40,131 bases of DNA from Eggerthellaceae bacterium (GTDB lineage Bacteria > Actinomycetota > Coriobacteriia > Coriobacteriales > Eggerthellaceae). The DNA lies in contig JAAWAY010000065.1 of the NCBI GenBank assembly GCA_022792415.1, positions 1-40,131 of the forward strand, read 5' to 3'. Positions within the stretch are counted from its first letter, which is position 1, and each line of letters starts with the position of its first letter. This document shows, piece after piece, positions 9,516 through 18,351 of this stretch. Made by a program: the position numbers and the translations under genes. The notes under the pieces were generated by a model, which saw nothing but the letters and a program-made list of their open reading frames with translations, ran no database searches and was not told the origin of the DNA.

Positions 9516-10940
9516 ATGAGCACGCACACGACCCCGTCTCCCGTCGCGGCGAAGGGCGCCGCATCGAAGGCCCCCGCCGCGCCCGCATCAGGCGCGTCCG
9601 CGCAGGGCGCCGCGTCCAACGGCGGCTTCAAGCGTACCCTCACTGTGTTCGACCTGGTGGTGTACGGCCTCATTTCGATGGTCCCCATCGCGCCATTCAG
9701 CATCTACGCCAGCGTGTTCGACGCGTCCAACGGCATGCCCGCCCTCACCTACCTCATCGCGCTGGGCGCCATGGTGTTCACCGTGCTGTCGTTCGGCGTC
9801 ATGATCAAGCGCTTTCCGTCGTCGGGCTCCATCTTCACCTACGCCTCCAAGGGTATCGGCAAGCCCATCGGGTTCATCGCCGGCTGGCTCATGCTGCTGC
9901 AGTACCTGGTCAACCCGACACTGTGCTACATCATGGCCGGCCTGGCCCTCAACCAGTACGTGCCGCAGGTTCCGGTGTGGGGCTGGTGCCTCATGTTCCT
10001 GGCCTTCGTCACGGTGGTGGCCCTGCGCGGCATGAAGACCACCATGGTGGTCAACCGCATGGCGCTCGTGGGCGAGCTCATCGTGCTGGCGCTGTTCCTG
10101 GGCTTTGGCATCACGTTCATCGTCACGCATCCCGAGACCTCCGGGTTCACGGCGACGGCCCTGGTCAACCCCGAGAAGTTCAACATGGGCGACATGATGG
10201 GCGCCGTGTCGCTGGCGGCGTTCTCCTACGTGGGGTTCGGCTGCGTGGCCATGCTCACCCAGGAGGCCAAGGACGGCACGACCGGCCCGTCGCGCGCCAT
10301 GATGATCATGATCCTGCTCCTGGGCGGCATGTTCGTGGCCATGTGCTTCGTCGCCACGTGCATCGACCCCACCGGCAAGGTGTTCGCCGGCAACGAGGAC
10401 AACGGCTTCTACCTGGTGGCCCAGATGGCCGCCGGCCCGTGGCTGGGCATCCTGTGCGCCGTGGCCGTGGCGCTGGCCCAGGGCGTGTTCACCGGCCTGG
10501 TCAACGAGGTGTCCGTGTCGCGTCTGCTCTACGTCATGGGACGCAAGGGCTCGCTGCCCCGCCCGCTCGGCAAGATGGACGAGAAGACCGGCGTGCCCGT
10601 GGTGGCCACGCTGTTCGTGTCAGCGCTGTCGCTGGCGATGCTGCCGGTGCTGCTGCAGCTGGGCATGGACGAGGTGGCCAAGGTGTCCAACTTCGGCGCG
10701 CTGTCCACCTACCTCATCCTGAACATCACCGTCATCTGGTACTACTGGGTGCGCCAGAAGGACCACTCCAACGCGTGGCGCCTGCTCATCTGCCCGATCA
10801 TCGGCGCGGTGGTGGTGGGGGCCATCCTGTGCTCGCTGGGCTGGGTGGCGCAGCTGGTGGGCGTGGCCTGGATCGGCGTCGGCGTCGCGTACTACCTGGT
10901 GAGCACGAAGCTGCTGCACCACGACGTGTCGATGGGGTAG
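9516..10940 (+). CDS. APC-superfamily amino acid/polyamine permease
   Basis: LTVFDLVVYGLISMVPIAPFSIYASVFDASNGMPALTYLIALGAMVFT...; start after GGGAGGAACC RBS. Confidence 0.87.
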   Translation: MSTHTTPSPVAAKGAASKAPAAPASGASAQGAASNGGFKRTLTVFDLVVYGLISMVPIAPFSIYASVFDASNGMPALTYLIALGAMVFTVLSFGVMIKRFPSSGSIFTYASKGIGKPIGFIAGWLMLLQYLVNPTLCYIMAGLALNQYVPQVPVWGWCLMFLAFVTVVALRGMKTTMVVNRMALVGELIVLALFLGFGITFIVTHPETSGFTATALVNPEKFNMGDMMGAVSLAAFSYVGFGCVAMLTQEAKDGTTGPSRAMMIMILLLGGMFVAMCFVATCIDPTGKVFAGNEDNGFYLVAQMAAGPWLGILCAVAVALAQGVFTGLVNEVSVSRLLYVMGRKGSLPRPLGKMDEKTGVPVVATLFVSALSLAMLPVLLQLGMDEVAKVSNFGALSTYLILNITVIWYYWVRQKDHSNAWRLLICPIIGAVVVGAILCSLGWVAQLVGVAWIGVGVAYYLVSTKLLHHDVSMG

Positions 10941-10941
10941 G

Positions 10942-11050
10942 GGCCGGGGGCAGGCGCCTCCGGTCGCCTCCTCGCTGCGAGGGCATGTGGTGGGATACCA
11001 CATGCCCTCTTTGCTGCGGGGGTGCTCCCTGCGGCGCCTGCCCCCCGGCC
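10942..11050. terminator. Nested stem-loop/bidirectional terminator between convergent genes
   Basis: Inner perfect 13-bp stem GAGGGCATGTGGT (10979-10991)/ACCACATGCCCTC (10997-11009) then TTTG; outer stem GGCCGGGGGCAGGCGCC (10942-10958)/GGCGCCTGCCCCCCGGCC (11033-11050), one bulged base. Confidence 0.8.
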
Positions 11051-11087
11051 TTCGGGCGTCTGCAGCGGAGGGGCCGGGCGCGGTGGA

Positions 11088-11131
11088 GCGCGGCTTCTGT
11101 CCGCGCGGAGCCGTGAGCGGCCCCGGTCGGC
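11088..11131. repeat. 44-bp direct repeat, copy 2
   Basis: Identical to 9279-9322. Confidence 0.93.
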
Positions 11132-11154
11132 ACTGGGGGATGCGCGGAGCCTCC

Positions 11155-13761
11155 TCAGCCGACCAGGTCTTCGATGAAGCCGACGCGGTAGTCGCGGAAC
11201 ACCGCCTCGCCCGTCTCCTGGGTGGCGTCCAGGTCGACGGTGGCCGTGATCTGGAAGTCGTGGTCGCCCTCGGGGTCGCTGAACAGCTGCCGGACGCGCC
11301 AGGCGTGCTCGTCGCGCTCGGGTGACTCGTCGATGTCCAGGTAGGCCGCCGATCGCGCGTCGGCGTCGATGGCGATGGCCTCGTGCGCCTCGAAGTACGC
11401 GTCCAGCGCGTCCTGCCAGCGTCGCTCGCCGAAGCCCCACTCGCCGTCCAGCCGGCCCAGGTCGGCCGCGCGGCCCTGGGACGCCAGGCGCACGCGGGCG
11501 AACAGGGCGTTGCGCACGAGCACGCGCAGGCCGCGCCGGTCGGCCACCACGGCGCCGGCCGTCGGCGGCGCCGCGTCCACGGGGGCCTCGCCGCCGGACG
11601 CCCACTCGTCCACCAGGCTCGAGTCGGTGGAGCGCACGAGGAAGCCGAGCCACGCGATGATGTCGTCGAGCCGCTCGTCGCGGGCGGTGGGCGGGAGGGT
11701 GCGGTCGAGCACGCGGTAGGCATCGGACAGGTAGCGCAGGAGCGTCCCCTCCGACTTGGCGATGCCGTAGCGGCCCACGTAGGTCTTGAAGTCGCTCACC
11801 GTCTCCACCATGTCGCGCACCACCGACTTGGGCTCCAGCTGGTAGTCGCGCGCCCACGGCACTGTCTGGCAGTACAGGCCGAACGCATGGTCGAGCACGT
11901 CCTCGAGCGGGCGGGGGTACGTGACGTCGGCCAGCCGCTCCAGGCGCTCCTCGTATTCCACGCCGTCGGCCTTCATCTCGGCCATGGCGGCGTCCTTGGC
12001 CTTGCGCTCCTGGGCGCGCAGCACCTGGCGCGGGTTCTCCAGCGTGGCCTCCACCAGCGAGATGACGTCGAGCGCGTAGTCGGGGTCGTCGGGGTCGAGC
12101 AGGTCGAGCGCGGCCAGCAGGAAGGGGGAGAGCGGCTGGTCGAGCGCGAAGTCCTCGGGCAGGTCCACCGTGAGCACGTACTCGTCGGCGCCGTCCGGCC
12201 CCGCCCCCGCGTGCTTCTCCACCACGCCGGCCTCGATGAGGGTGGCGAATATCTCGTTGGCCCGCGCGCGCAGGGCGGCCTTCTCCTCGGCGGACTGCGC
12301 GGAATCGGCGATGATCTGGCGCACGTCGGCCCAGGCGTCGCCGCCGCGGCTCACCACGGACAGCACCATGGAGTGCGTCACGCGCATCCGCGGCGTCAGC
12401 TTCTCCGGCTCCTTGGCGATGAGGTGCTCGAACGTCTTCTCGTCCCAGCTGACGAAGCCCTCGGGCGGCTGCTTCTTCTTGATCTTGCGCAGCTTCTTGG
12501 GGTCTCCCGCGGCCTTCACCTGGGCCTTGTGGTTCTCGATCTCGTGCTCGGGCGCCAGCGCGATGACGACGCCCTCGGTGTCGAACCCGCTGCGCCCCGC
12601 GCGGCCGCCGATCTGGTGGAACTCGCGGGCGCGCAGGCGGCGCATGTGGTGGCCGTCGAACTTGGTCAGCTGCGTGAGCACCACGGTGTGGATGGGCACG
12701 TTGATGCCCACGCCCAGCGTGTCGGTGCCGCAGATGACCGGCAGCAGCCCCTGCTGGGCCAGGCGCTCCACCAGAAGGCGGTAGCGCGGCAGCATGCCCG
12801 CGTGGTGCACGCCCACGCCGCACCCCAGCAGGCGCTGGAGGATCTTGCCGAAGGCCGTGGTGAAGCGGGTCCCCTTCATGGCCTGCTTGATGGCCTCGCG
12901 CTGCTCCTTGGTGGCCACGCCGTAGCTGGCCAGCGACTGGGCCGACGCCAGGGCGGCGTCCTGGGAGAAGTGCACGAGGTAGAGCGGCGCCTCGCCCTTG
13001 CGCAGGGCCAGCTCGACGGTGGCCTCCAGCGGCTCGAGGGAGTACTCGTGGGACAGCGGCACCGGGCGCGGGGCGTCGGCCACCACGTCCACGGGCCGGC
13101 CCGTGCGCTCGCGCAGGTCGGCGGCGATGGAGGACACGTCGCCCAGCGTGGCGCTCATGAGCAGGAACTGGGCGTTGGGAAGCGTGAGCAGCGGCACCTG
13201 CCACGCCCAGCCGCGGTCGGGGTCGGCGTAGAAGTGGAACTCGTCCATGGCCACGCAGGCCACCTTGGACGCCGCGCCCTCGCGCAGGGCCTGGTTGGCC
13301 AGGATCTCGGCCGTGCAGCAGATGACGGGCGCGTCGGTGTTGAGGGCCACGTCGCCGGTGATCATGCCCACGTTCTCGCGGCCGAGCGCGTCGACCATGG
13401 CGAAGAACTTCTCGTTGACGAGCGCCTTGATGGGGGCGGTGTAGTAGGCGGTGCGCCCCGTGGCCACGGCCATGAAGCACAGGCCCAGCGCCACCATCGA
13501 CTTGCCCGACCCCGTGGGCGTGCCCAGGATGACCGAGTCGCCCACGGCCAGGTCCATGAGCGCGTCCTCCTGGTGGGGCCACAGCTCCATCCCGCGCGAC
13601 GCCGTCCAGTCCAGGAACACCTCGAGCGCCTCGGAGGGGGTGAGCACGTCGCCCTCGCCCGTCTCGGCCCAGGGCAGCAGCCAGCCGAGCGACCCGGGCG
13701 CGAAGGGGTCGTCGGGCGCGTCGTCGGGCAGCTCGTACGTAGGATCGTCGGTGGCGCTCAC
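11155..13761 (-). CDS. Ski2-like DEAD/DEAH-box helicase (DUF3516-type)
   Basis: ILGTPTGSGKSMVALGLCFMA (Walker A), VACVAMDEFHFYADPDRGWAWQVPLLTL, LLMSATLGD, HQIGGRAGRSGFDTEG. GTG start overlaps the ogt stop (GTGA). Confidence 0.88.
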   Translation of the reverse strand: MSATDDPTYELPDDAPDDPFAPGSLGWLLPWAETGEGDVLTPSEALEVFLDWTASRGMELWPHQEDALMDLAVGDSVILGTPTGSGKSMVALGLCFMAVATGRTAYYTAPIKALVNEKFFAMVDALGRENVGMITGDVALNTDAPVICCTAEILANQALREGAASKVACVAMDEFHFYADPDRGWAWQVPLLTLPNAQFLLMSATLGDVSSIAADLRERTGRPVDVVADAPRPVPLSHEYSLEPLEATVELALRKGEAPLYLVHFSQDAALASAQSLASYGVATKEQREAIKQAMKGTRFTTAFGKILQRLLGCGVGVHHAGMLPRYRLLVERLAQQGLLPVICGTDTLGVGINVPIHTVVLTQLTKFDGHHMRRLRAREFHQIGGRAGRSGFDTEGVVIALAPEHEIENHKAQVKAAGDPKKLRKIKKKQPPEGFVSWDEKTFEHLIAKEPEKLTPRMRVTHSMVLSVVSRGGDAWADVRQIIADSAQSAEEKAALRARANEIFATLIEAGVVEKHAGAGPDGADEYVLTVDLPEDFALDQPLSPFLLAALDLLDPDDPDYALDVISLVEATLENPRQVLRAQERKAKDAAMAEMKADGVEYEERLERLADVTYPRPLEDVLDHAFGLYCQTVPWARDYQLEPKSVVRDMVETVSDFKTYVGRYGIAKSEGTLLRYLSDAYRVLDRTLPPTARDERLDDIIAWLGFLVRSTDSSLVDEWASGGEAPVDAAPPTAGAVVADRRGLRVLVRNALFARVRLASQGRAADLGRLDGEWGFGERRWQDALDAYFEAHEAIAIDADARSAAYLDIDESPERDEHAWRVRQLFSDPEGDHDFQITATVDLDATQETGEAVFRDYRVGFIEDLVG

Positions 13762-14291
13762 AGCGCGGTTCCCGTGGTCGGGCGCCTGAGCGCCGAGACG
13801 TCGACGCCCTCCAGCTCGAGCAGCGCCGTCTTGCGGTCGAGGCCGCCGGCGTAGCCCGTGAGGCTGCCCGACGCGCCCACCACGCGATGGCACGGCAGGA
13901 TGACCGACACGGGGTTGCGCCCCACGGCCGTGCCGACGGCCCGGGCTGAGCAGCGCCGCCCCAGGTGCTCGCCGAGCGATTGGGCGAGGGCGCCGTACGT
14001 GGTGAGCGTGCCGTGGGGAATGGTGGCCAGCTCGGCCCAGACGGCGCGTTGGAAGTCGGTGCCCCGCGGCGCCGTGGGCGGCAGCGCGCCCGGGTCGGTC
14101 CCCGCGAAGTAGGCGTCGAGCCACCCGCGCGCCTGCTCGAACACCGGCAGGTCGTCGGCGCGCCCGGCGCCGGCGGCCAAGGTGGCGCGGTCGTACTTCT
14201 GGCCGTCGAACCACAGGCCCGTGAGCGCGCCGTCCTCCTCGGCCAGCGTGATGGCGCCCAGGGGCGAGGTGTAGGTGGTGTAGTGCTGCAT
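13758..14291 (-). CDS. ogt: Methylated-DNA--[protein]-cysteine S-methyltransferase
   Basis: PCHRVVGASGSLTGYAGGLDRKTALLELEG active-site motif. Confidence 0.92.
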   Translation of the reverse strand: MQHYTTYTSPLGAITLAEEDGALTGLWFDGQKYDRATLAAGAGRADDLPVFEQARGWLDAYFAGTDPGALPPTAPRGTDFQRAVWAELATIPHGTLTTYGALAQSLGEHLGRRCSARAVGTAVGRNPVSVILPCHRVVGASGSLTGYAGGLDRKTALLELEGVDVSALRRPTTGTAL

Positions 14292-14612
14292 GGCTCCTCC
14301 TGACGACGGGGCGGCTCGAAGGGCGGCCGCGGGATGGTTCCCCCGATTCTACCAGAGGGCCGGGGAGGCCCTTGTGGCGTCCAGCCGCGGCCGGCTCCGC
14401 CTGCGGCAACGGCGCGGCAACGGCGCGGCGCGCCCCGGCAACAAACGCGGGTCGCCCGGCGGGGAGGGCCCGCCACGCCGTAGGCTGGATGAAGCGGGCG
14501 GCGCGGCCGGAGGTGCAGTCGCGTCGGCCGCCCTGTTGCGTGAGGGCGCCGATTGATCGGCGTTCCGTCGCCGGCCGCTTCGGCCGCATCGAGCTACAAA
14601 GGAGTGATCCCC

Positions 14613-14933
14613 ATGGTAGAGGAATTGGACAAGTTCGCGTTCCAGCAGAAGGTCATCGACGCGTCGGGCAAGGTGCTCGTGGAGTTCTTCGCCACGTGGT
14701 GCCCGCACTGCCAGAAGGAGGCGCCTGTCGTCGACAAGGTGGCGTCCGAGCTGGAGGGCGTGGTTCCCGTGTACCGCGTCGACATCGACAAGTGCCCCGA
14801 GCTGGCGCAGGCCTACGCCGCTGACGGCGTTCCGACATTTGCGCTCTTTGAGGGCGGCCAGATGGTGGCCCGTAAGATGGGAGAGCAGCCGCGCGAGGAG
14901 CTGCTGAGCCTGGTGGACGGGCAGTCTTTGTAG
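14613..14933 (+). CDS. Thioredoxin-family protein with CPHC active site
   Basis: VLVEFFATWCPHCQKEAPVVDKVASEL...GVPTFALFEGG; RBS AAAGGAGTGATCCCC. Confidence 0.92.
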   Translation: MVEELDKFAFQQKVIDASGKVLVEFFATWCPHCQKEAPVVDKVASELEGVVPVYRVDIDKCPELAQAYAADGVPTFALFEGGQMVARKMGEQPREELLSLVDGQSL

Positions 14934-15088
14934 CGTTGCAGCCCCGGCAGCCTTGGCAGCCTTGGCAGTTCGCGGAAAAAAGCCGATTCTGGCCACGGGA
15001 AAAAGCCCCCCCCATCAGGTAAGACGCCGCGTTTTGCCTGATGAGGGCCGTGGCCGGAATCGCGTCACTTCCGCCGCCCCCTTCCCTC

Positions 15089-15943
15089 ATGACGCCTTTT
15101 CTTCCCTCACCTGACACCGTCCCCGTGGTGTTTCCCCACCCCCTCCAAGAGGGGGTCGTCCTCTCGCGCCCCAACCGCTTCATCATGGACGTCGCCTTCC
15201 CGCCGCCTGACGCGCCCGCGGCCCTGGGAAGCCTCGACCCGGCGGCTGCCGCCGCGGCGGCGTCAGACCCCTCGCTGCTTCCGGTAGGGACCCAAGTCAT
15301 GCGCGTCCACTGCCCGGTCGTCTCGCGCATCGGCGGCCTCGATCTGGCAGGACGTCCCTGCCTCGTGTCGGACAGCGGCAACCCGCGCCGCAAGCTGCCC
15401 CTCACGGCGGAGGCCTTCTCGCTCAACCTCCCCGCCGACCAGGACAAGCGCTGGATCGGCATCAACCAGAACGCGTCAAACCGCTACGTGGAGCACTTCC
15501 TGCGCGAGGGCGCCTTTTCGAGCCTGGTGGGGCCGGGGATCCCGGGGGAGGTGAGTCGCGAGGTTCCGTTGGGGGCGTCGCGGATGGACTTCCGGGTAGA
15601 CGGGCTGTACCTGGAGGTGAAGACGCCGCTCGTCCAGATCCAAACTGATGTGCCCGGCTACGTCCCGCGGCTGCCCGAGGTGCCGTTCTCGTCGACGGAG
15701 CGGTCGCTGCGCCACCTGCGCGAGCTGGCCGGGGCGCTTGTTCCGGGTGGGCGCGCGGTGGTGCTGTACTGCCTGTACTACGACAACGACGGCTTCCGCT
15801 TCTACCACGGCACCACCTACGACGAGGTGCTGGCCACGGTGGACGAGTGCCGCGCCGCCGGCGTTGAGCTGTGGCAGGCCGACTTCCGCGTCACGCCCGC
15901 CGGCGTCGCGCTGCGCCGGTACTACCCGCTCGAGGAGTGGTAG
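15089..15943 (+). CDS. sfsA: SfsA-family protein (sugar fermentation stimulation/nuclease-like); start uncertain
   Basis: LSRPNRFIMDV, RWIGINQNASNRYVEHFL, SRMDFRVDGLYLEVKTPLVQ, HLRELAGALVPGGRAVVLYC. Alternative ATG at 15041. Confidence 0.78.
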   Translation: MTPFLPSPDTVPVVFPHPLQEGVVLSRPNRFIMDVAFPPPDAPAALGSLDPAAAAAAASDPSLLPVGTQVMRVHCPVVSRIGGLDLAGRPCLVSDSGNPRRKLPLTAEAFSLNLPADQDKRWIGINQNASNRYVEHFLREGAFSSLVGPGIPGEVSREVPLGASRMDFRVDGLYLEVKTPLVQIQTDVPGYVPRLPEVPFSSTERSLRHLRELAGALVPGGRAVVLYCLYYDNDGFRFYHGTTYDEVLATVDECRAAGVELWQADFRVTPAGVALRRYYPLEEW

Positions 15944-15973
15944 CGCGCCCGCACCTCGGGATGGCGCGCTTTT
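15942..15973 (+). terminator. Intrinsic terminator overlapping the sfsA stop codon
   Basis: AGCGCGCC (15942-15949)/GGCGCGCT (15963-15970), then TTT. Confidence 0.6.
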
Positions 15974-16058
15974 CTGCCACGCCCTGACGAGGGACTATGC
16001 GAGTATTCCCAGGTGGAATCCTCTGTTTTTCGTGCCAGAGAACGGCTCGGTTCCGAGG

Positions 16059-17408
16059 CTAGGCCTGCTCGGCCGGGTCCTGCGCCGCCTCGCCGTCCCA
16101 CCCGCGCCGGTCGGGCACGATGAAGATGAACACGAGCGAGCTGGCCAGCAGCAGGAACGGGTAGAACAAAAACGGGATGATCTGGAACGCGCTCACGGCG
16201 AACCCGAGCTCGGTGCAGGCGCTGATGGCCACGAGCATCTGGGCGCCGTAGGGGATGACCCCCTGGAACACGCAGGAGAACGTGTCGAGCAGCGACGCCG
16301 TCTTGCGGCGCGAGATGTCGTAGTTGCGCGCCATGTCGCTGGCGATGGGGTTGGCCATGACGATGGCCACGGTGTTGTTGGCGGTGGCGATGTCCATGGC
16401 GCCCACGAGCAGCCCCATGCCCAGCATGCCGCCCTTGCGGCTCTTGAACAGGCTCTGGATGCCGTTGAGCAGCGCCGTGAAGCCGCCGTATTCCCTGATG
16501 AGCGCGCAGATGGCGCTGACCAGCACGGCCACCATGGTCGTCTCGAACATGCCCGCGGCGCCGGTGCCCATGTTGCCCAGCAGGTCGGTGGGCGCCGTGA
16601 CGCCGGTGGCCACCGTGATGGCCGAGCCCGTGACGATGCCGGCCAGCAGCACGACGAACACGTTGACGCCGATGATGCCGCCCACCAGCACGATCAGATA
16701 GGGGATGAGCTCGATGAGGTCGTAGTCGTGCTGCACCGTGCCCGCCAGGTCGGTGTTGAGCGACAGCGCCAGGATGATGACGAGCGTCACGAGCGCCGCC
16801 GGCAGGGCGATCTTGAAGTTCTCGCGGAACTTGTCCTTCATCTTGCAGCCCTGGCCCTGGCAGGCCGCGATGGTGGTGTCGGAGATGAACGACAGGTTGT
16901 CGCCGAACATCGCGCCGCCCATGACCGACGCCACGCACAGCGGCAGGCTGAAGCCCGACGCGGCCGCCACGGCCACGGCGATGGGCGTGATGAGCGTGAT
17001 GGTGCCCACTGACGTCCCCATGGACACCGACACGAAGCAGCTGACCACGAACAGCACGGCCACGGAGAACTCCGCCGGTATCACCGACAGCATCAGGTAC
17101 GCCACCGACTCGGCCGAGTCGCGGCCCACCGTGCCCACGAACACGCCCGCGGCCATGAAGATGAGGATCATGGTGACGATGGTCTTGTCGCCGATGCCGC
17201 GCCCCATGATGGTGAGCTTGTCATCGAAGGAAAGCGAGCGGTTCTGGAAGCAGGCCACCATGAGCGCCACCAGGAATATCACCACGATGGGGATGTTGTA
17301 GAACCCCATGGGGATGCCCAGCCCGTACTCGAACAGGATGCCCAGCCCCAGGTACAGCACCAGGAACACCCCGATGGGCAGCAGCGCCCGCACGTTTCCC
17401 TTTTCCAT
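16059..17408 (-). CDS. NhaC-family Na+/H+ antiporter-like transporter
   Basis: MEKGNVRALLPIGVFLVLYLGLGILFEYG...SMGTSVGTITLITPIAVAVA...GGAMFGDNLSFISDTTIAA. Confidence 0.88.
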   Translation of the reverse strand: MEKGNVRALLPIGVFLVLYLGLGILFEYGLGIPMGFYNIPIVVIFLVALMVACFQNRSLSFDDKLTIMGRGIGDKTIVTMILIFMAAGVFVGTVGRDSAESVAYLMLSVIPAEFSVAVLFVVSCFVSVSMGTSVGTITLITPIAVAVAAASGFSLPLCVASVMGGAMFGDNLSFISDTTIAACQGQGCKMKDKFRENFKIALPAALVTLVIILALSLNTDLAGTVQHDYDLIELIPYLIVLVGGIIGVNVFVVLLAGIVTGSAITVATGVTAPTDLLGNMGTGAAGMFETTMVAVLVSAICALIREYGGFTALLNGIQSLFKSRKGGMLGMGLLVGAMDIATANNTVAIVMANPIASDMARNYDISRRKTASLLDTFSCVFQGVIPYGAQMLVAISACTELGFAVSAFQIIPFLFYPFLLLASSLVFIFIVPDRRGWDGEAAQDPAEQA

Positions 17409-17483
17409 ATCGCCCTCGCCTTCAGCGGTGTCAGTCAGCAACCGCCTATGGTACACCACCCGCACGCCGGTCGGGCGGAAAAG

Positions 17484-17521
17484 GAACGGGGCGCGCAGCT
17501 GGTCGGCCGCGCGCCCCGTTC
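17484..17521 (-). terminator. Intrinsic terminator downstream of rubrerythrin
   Basis: Perfect 13-bp stem GAACGGGGCGCGC/GCGCGCCCCGTTC, 12-nt loop; minus-strand tail CCTTTTCC. Confidence 0.8.
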
Positions 17522-17579
17522 GGTGGGCGCAGGGAGCGCGTCGGCGGCGCGCAGGTTTCGCTGTCGCCGACGGGATGTC

Positions 17580-18119
17580 CTAGTAGTTGGTGGCGCGGAT
17601 CTCGAAGTGGCCCTGGGGGTGCTTGCACACGGGGCACTCCAGCGGGGCCTCCTTGCCGATGTGGATGTGACCGCACACGGTGCAGACCCACACCTGCACC
17701 TCCTCGCGCTTGAACACCTCGTCATCTTCGATGCGCTTGGTCAGCAGGTCGAAGCGATCCTGGTGGGAGTGCTCGATGGCGGCCAGGCCCTCGAAGAACG
17801 TGGCCAGGTCGTGGAAGCCCTCGTCCTCGGCCACCTTGGCGAACTCCTTGTACTGGACGTCCCACTCGTAGTGCTCGGCGTCGTGGGCCAGCTTCAGGCA
17901 CTCGGCCGTGGGGGGCGTGGCGTCGTCATGCAGCTTCTTGAACAGCAGCTTGGCATGGTGCAGCTCGTTGTCGGCCGTCTCCTGGAAGATGTTGGAGATC
18001 TGGACGTAGCCGTCCTTCTTGGCCTGCTGGCTGTAGAAGACGTACTCGACGTAGGCCAGGGCCTCGGCGTTGAGGGCGGTCTCGATGTTCTTCCACGACT
18101 GGGAATCCTGCAGCTTCAT
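17580..18119 (-). CDS. rbr: Rubrerythrin
   Basis: Ferritin-like region with ETADNELHHAKLLFKKL, IEHSHQDRF, C-terminal rubredoxin CTVCGHIHIGKEAPLECPVC. Confidence 0.93.
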   Translation of the reverse strand: MKLQDSQSWKNIETALNAEALAYVEYVFYSQQAKKDGYVQISNIFQETADNELHHAKLLFKKLHDDATPPTAECLKLAHDAEHYEWDVQYKEFAKVAEDEGFHDLATFFEGLAAIEHSHQDRFDLLTKRIEDDEVFKREEVQVWVCTVCGHIHIGKEAPLECPVCKHPQGHFEIRATNY

Positions 18120-18351
18120 GGTGCCTCCTTCTCCGCGCGCGGGGATGCGCGCTTGCGTGTCGCCGGTGGCTTCCATGATGCGCCCCGCCCCCAGCGATGA
18201 GGAGGTTGCTCAGCGATTGGGGGCGGGAGTTTGCCGGGGCGTTTCCGTCCCGTCAGCTGGCGGTGCGCTGGGCCGCCTGGTGGGTCAGCCGGGTTCAGGC
18301 TGGCTGGGTGTTGCGGGGCCGGCGCCGACGTGGGGCCCGGCGTGGCGGAGC

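Noticed and set aside
13237-13257. DEFH Walker B variant in the helicase
   Set aside because: Appears typical of DUF3516-type Ski2-like helicases; not unusual for the family.
14404-14427. Two tandem copies of GGCAACGGCGCG and, at 14945-14970, ~9-bp GGCAGCCTT repeats
   Set aside because: Short, low copy number, no associated feature; not convincing beyond chance or minor slippage.
15138-15156. ACCCCCTC/GAGGGGGT perfect short hairpin
   Set aside because: Lies within the probable sfsA coding region; short GC palindromes are expected at this composition.
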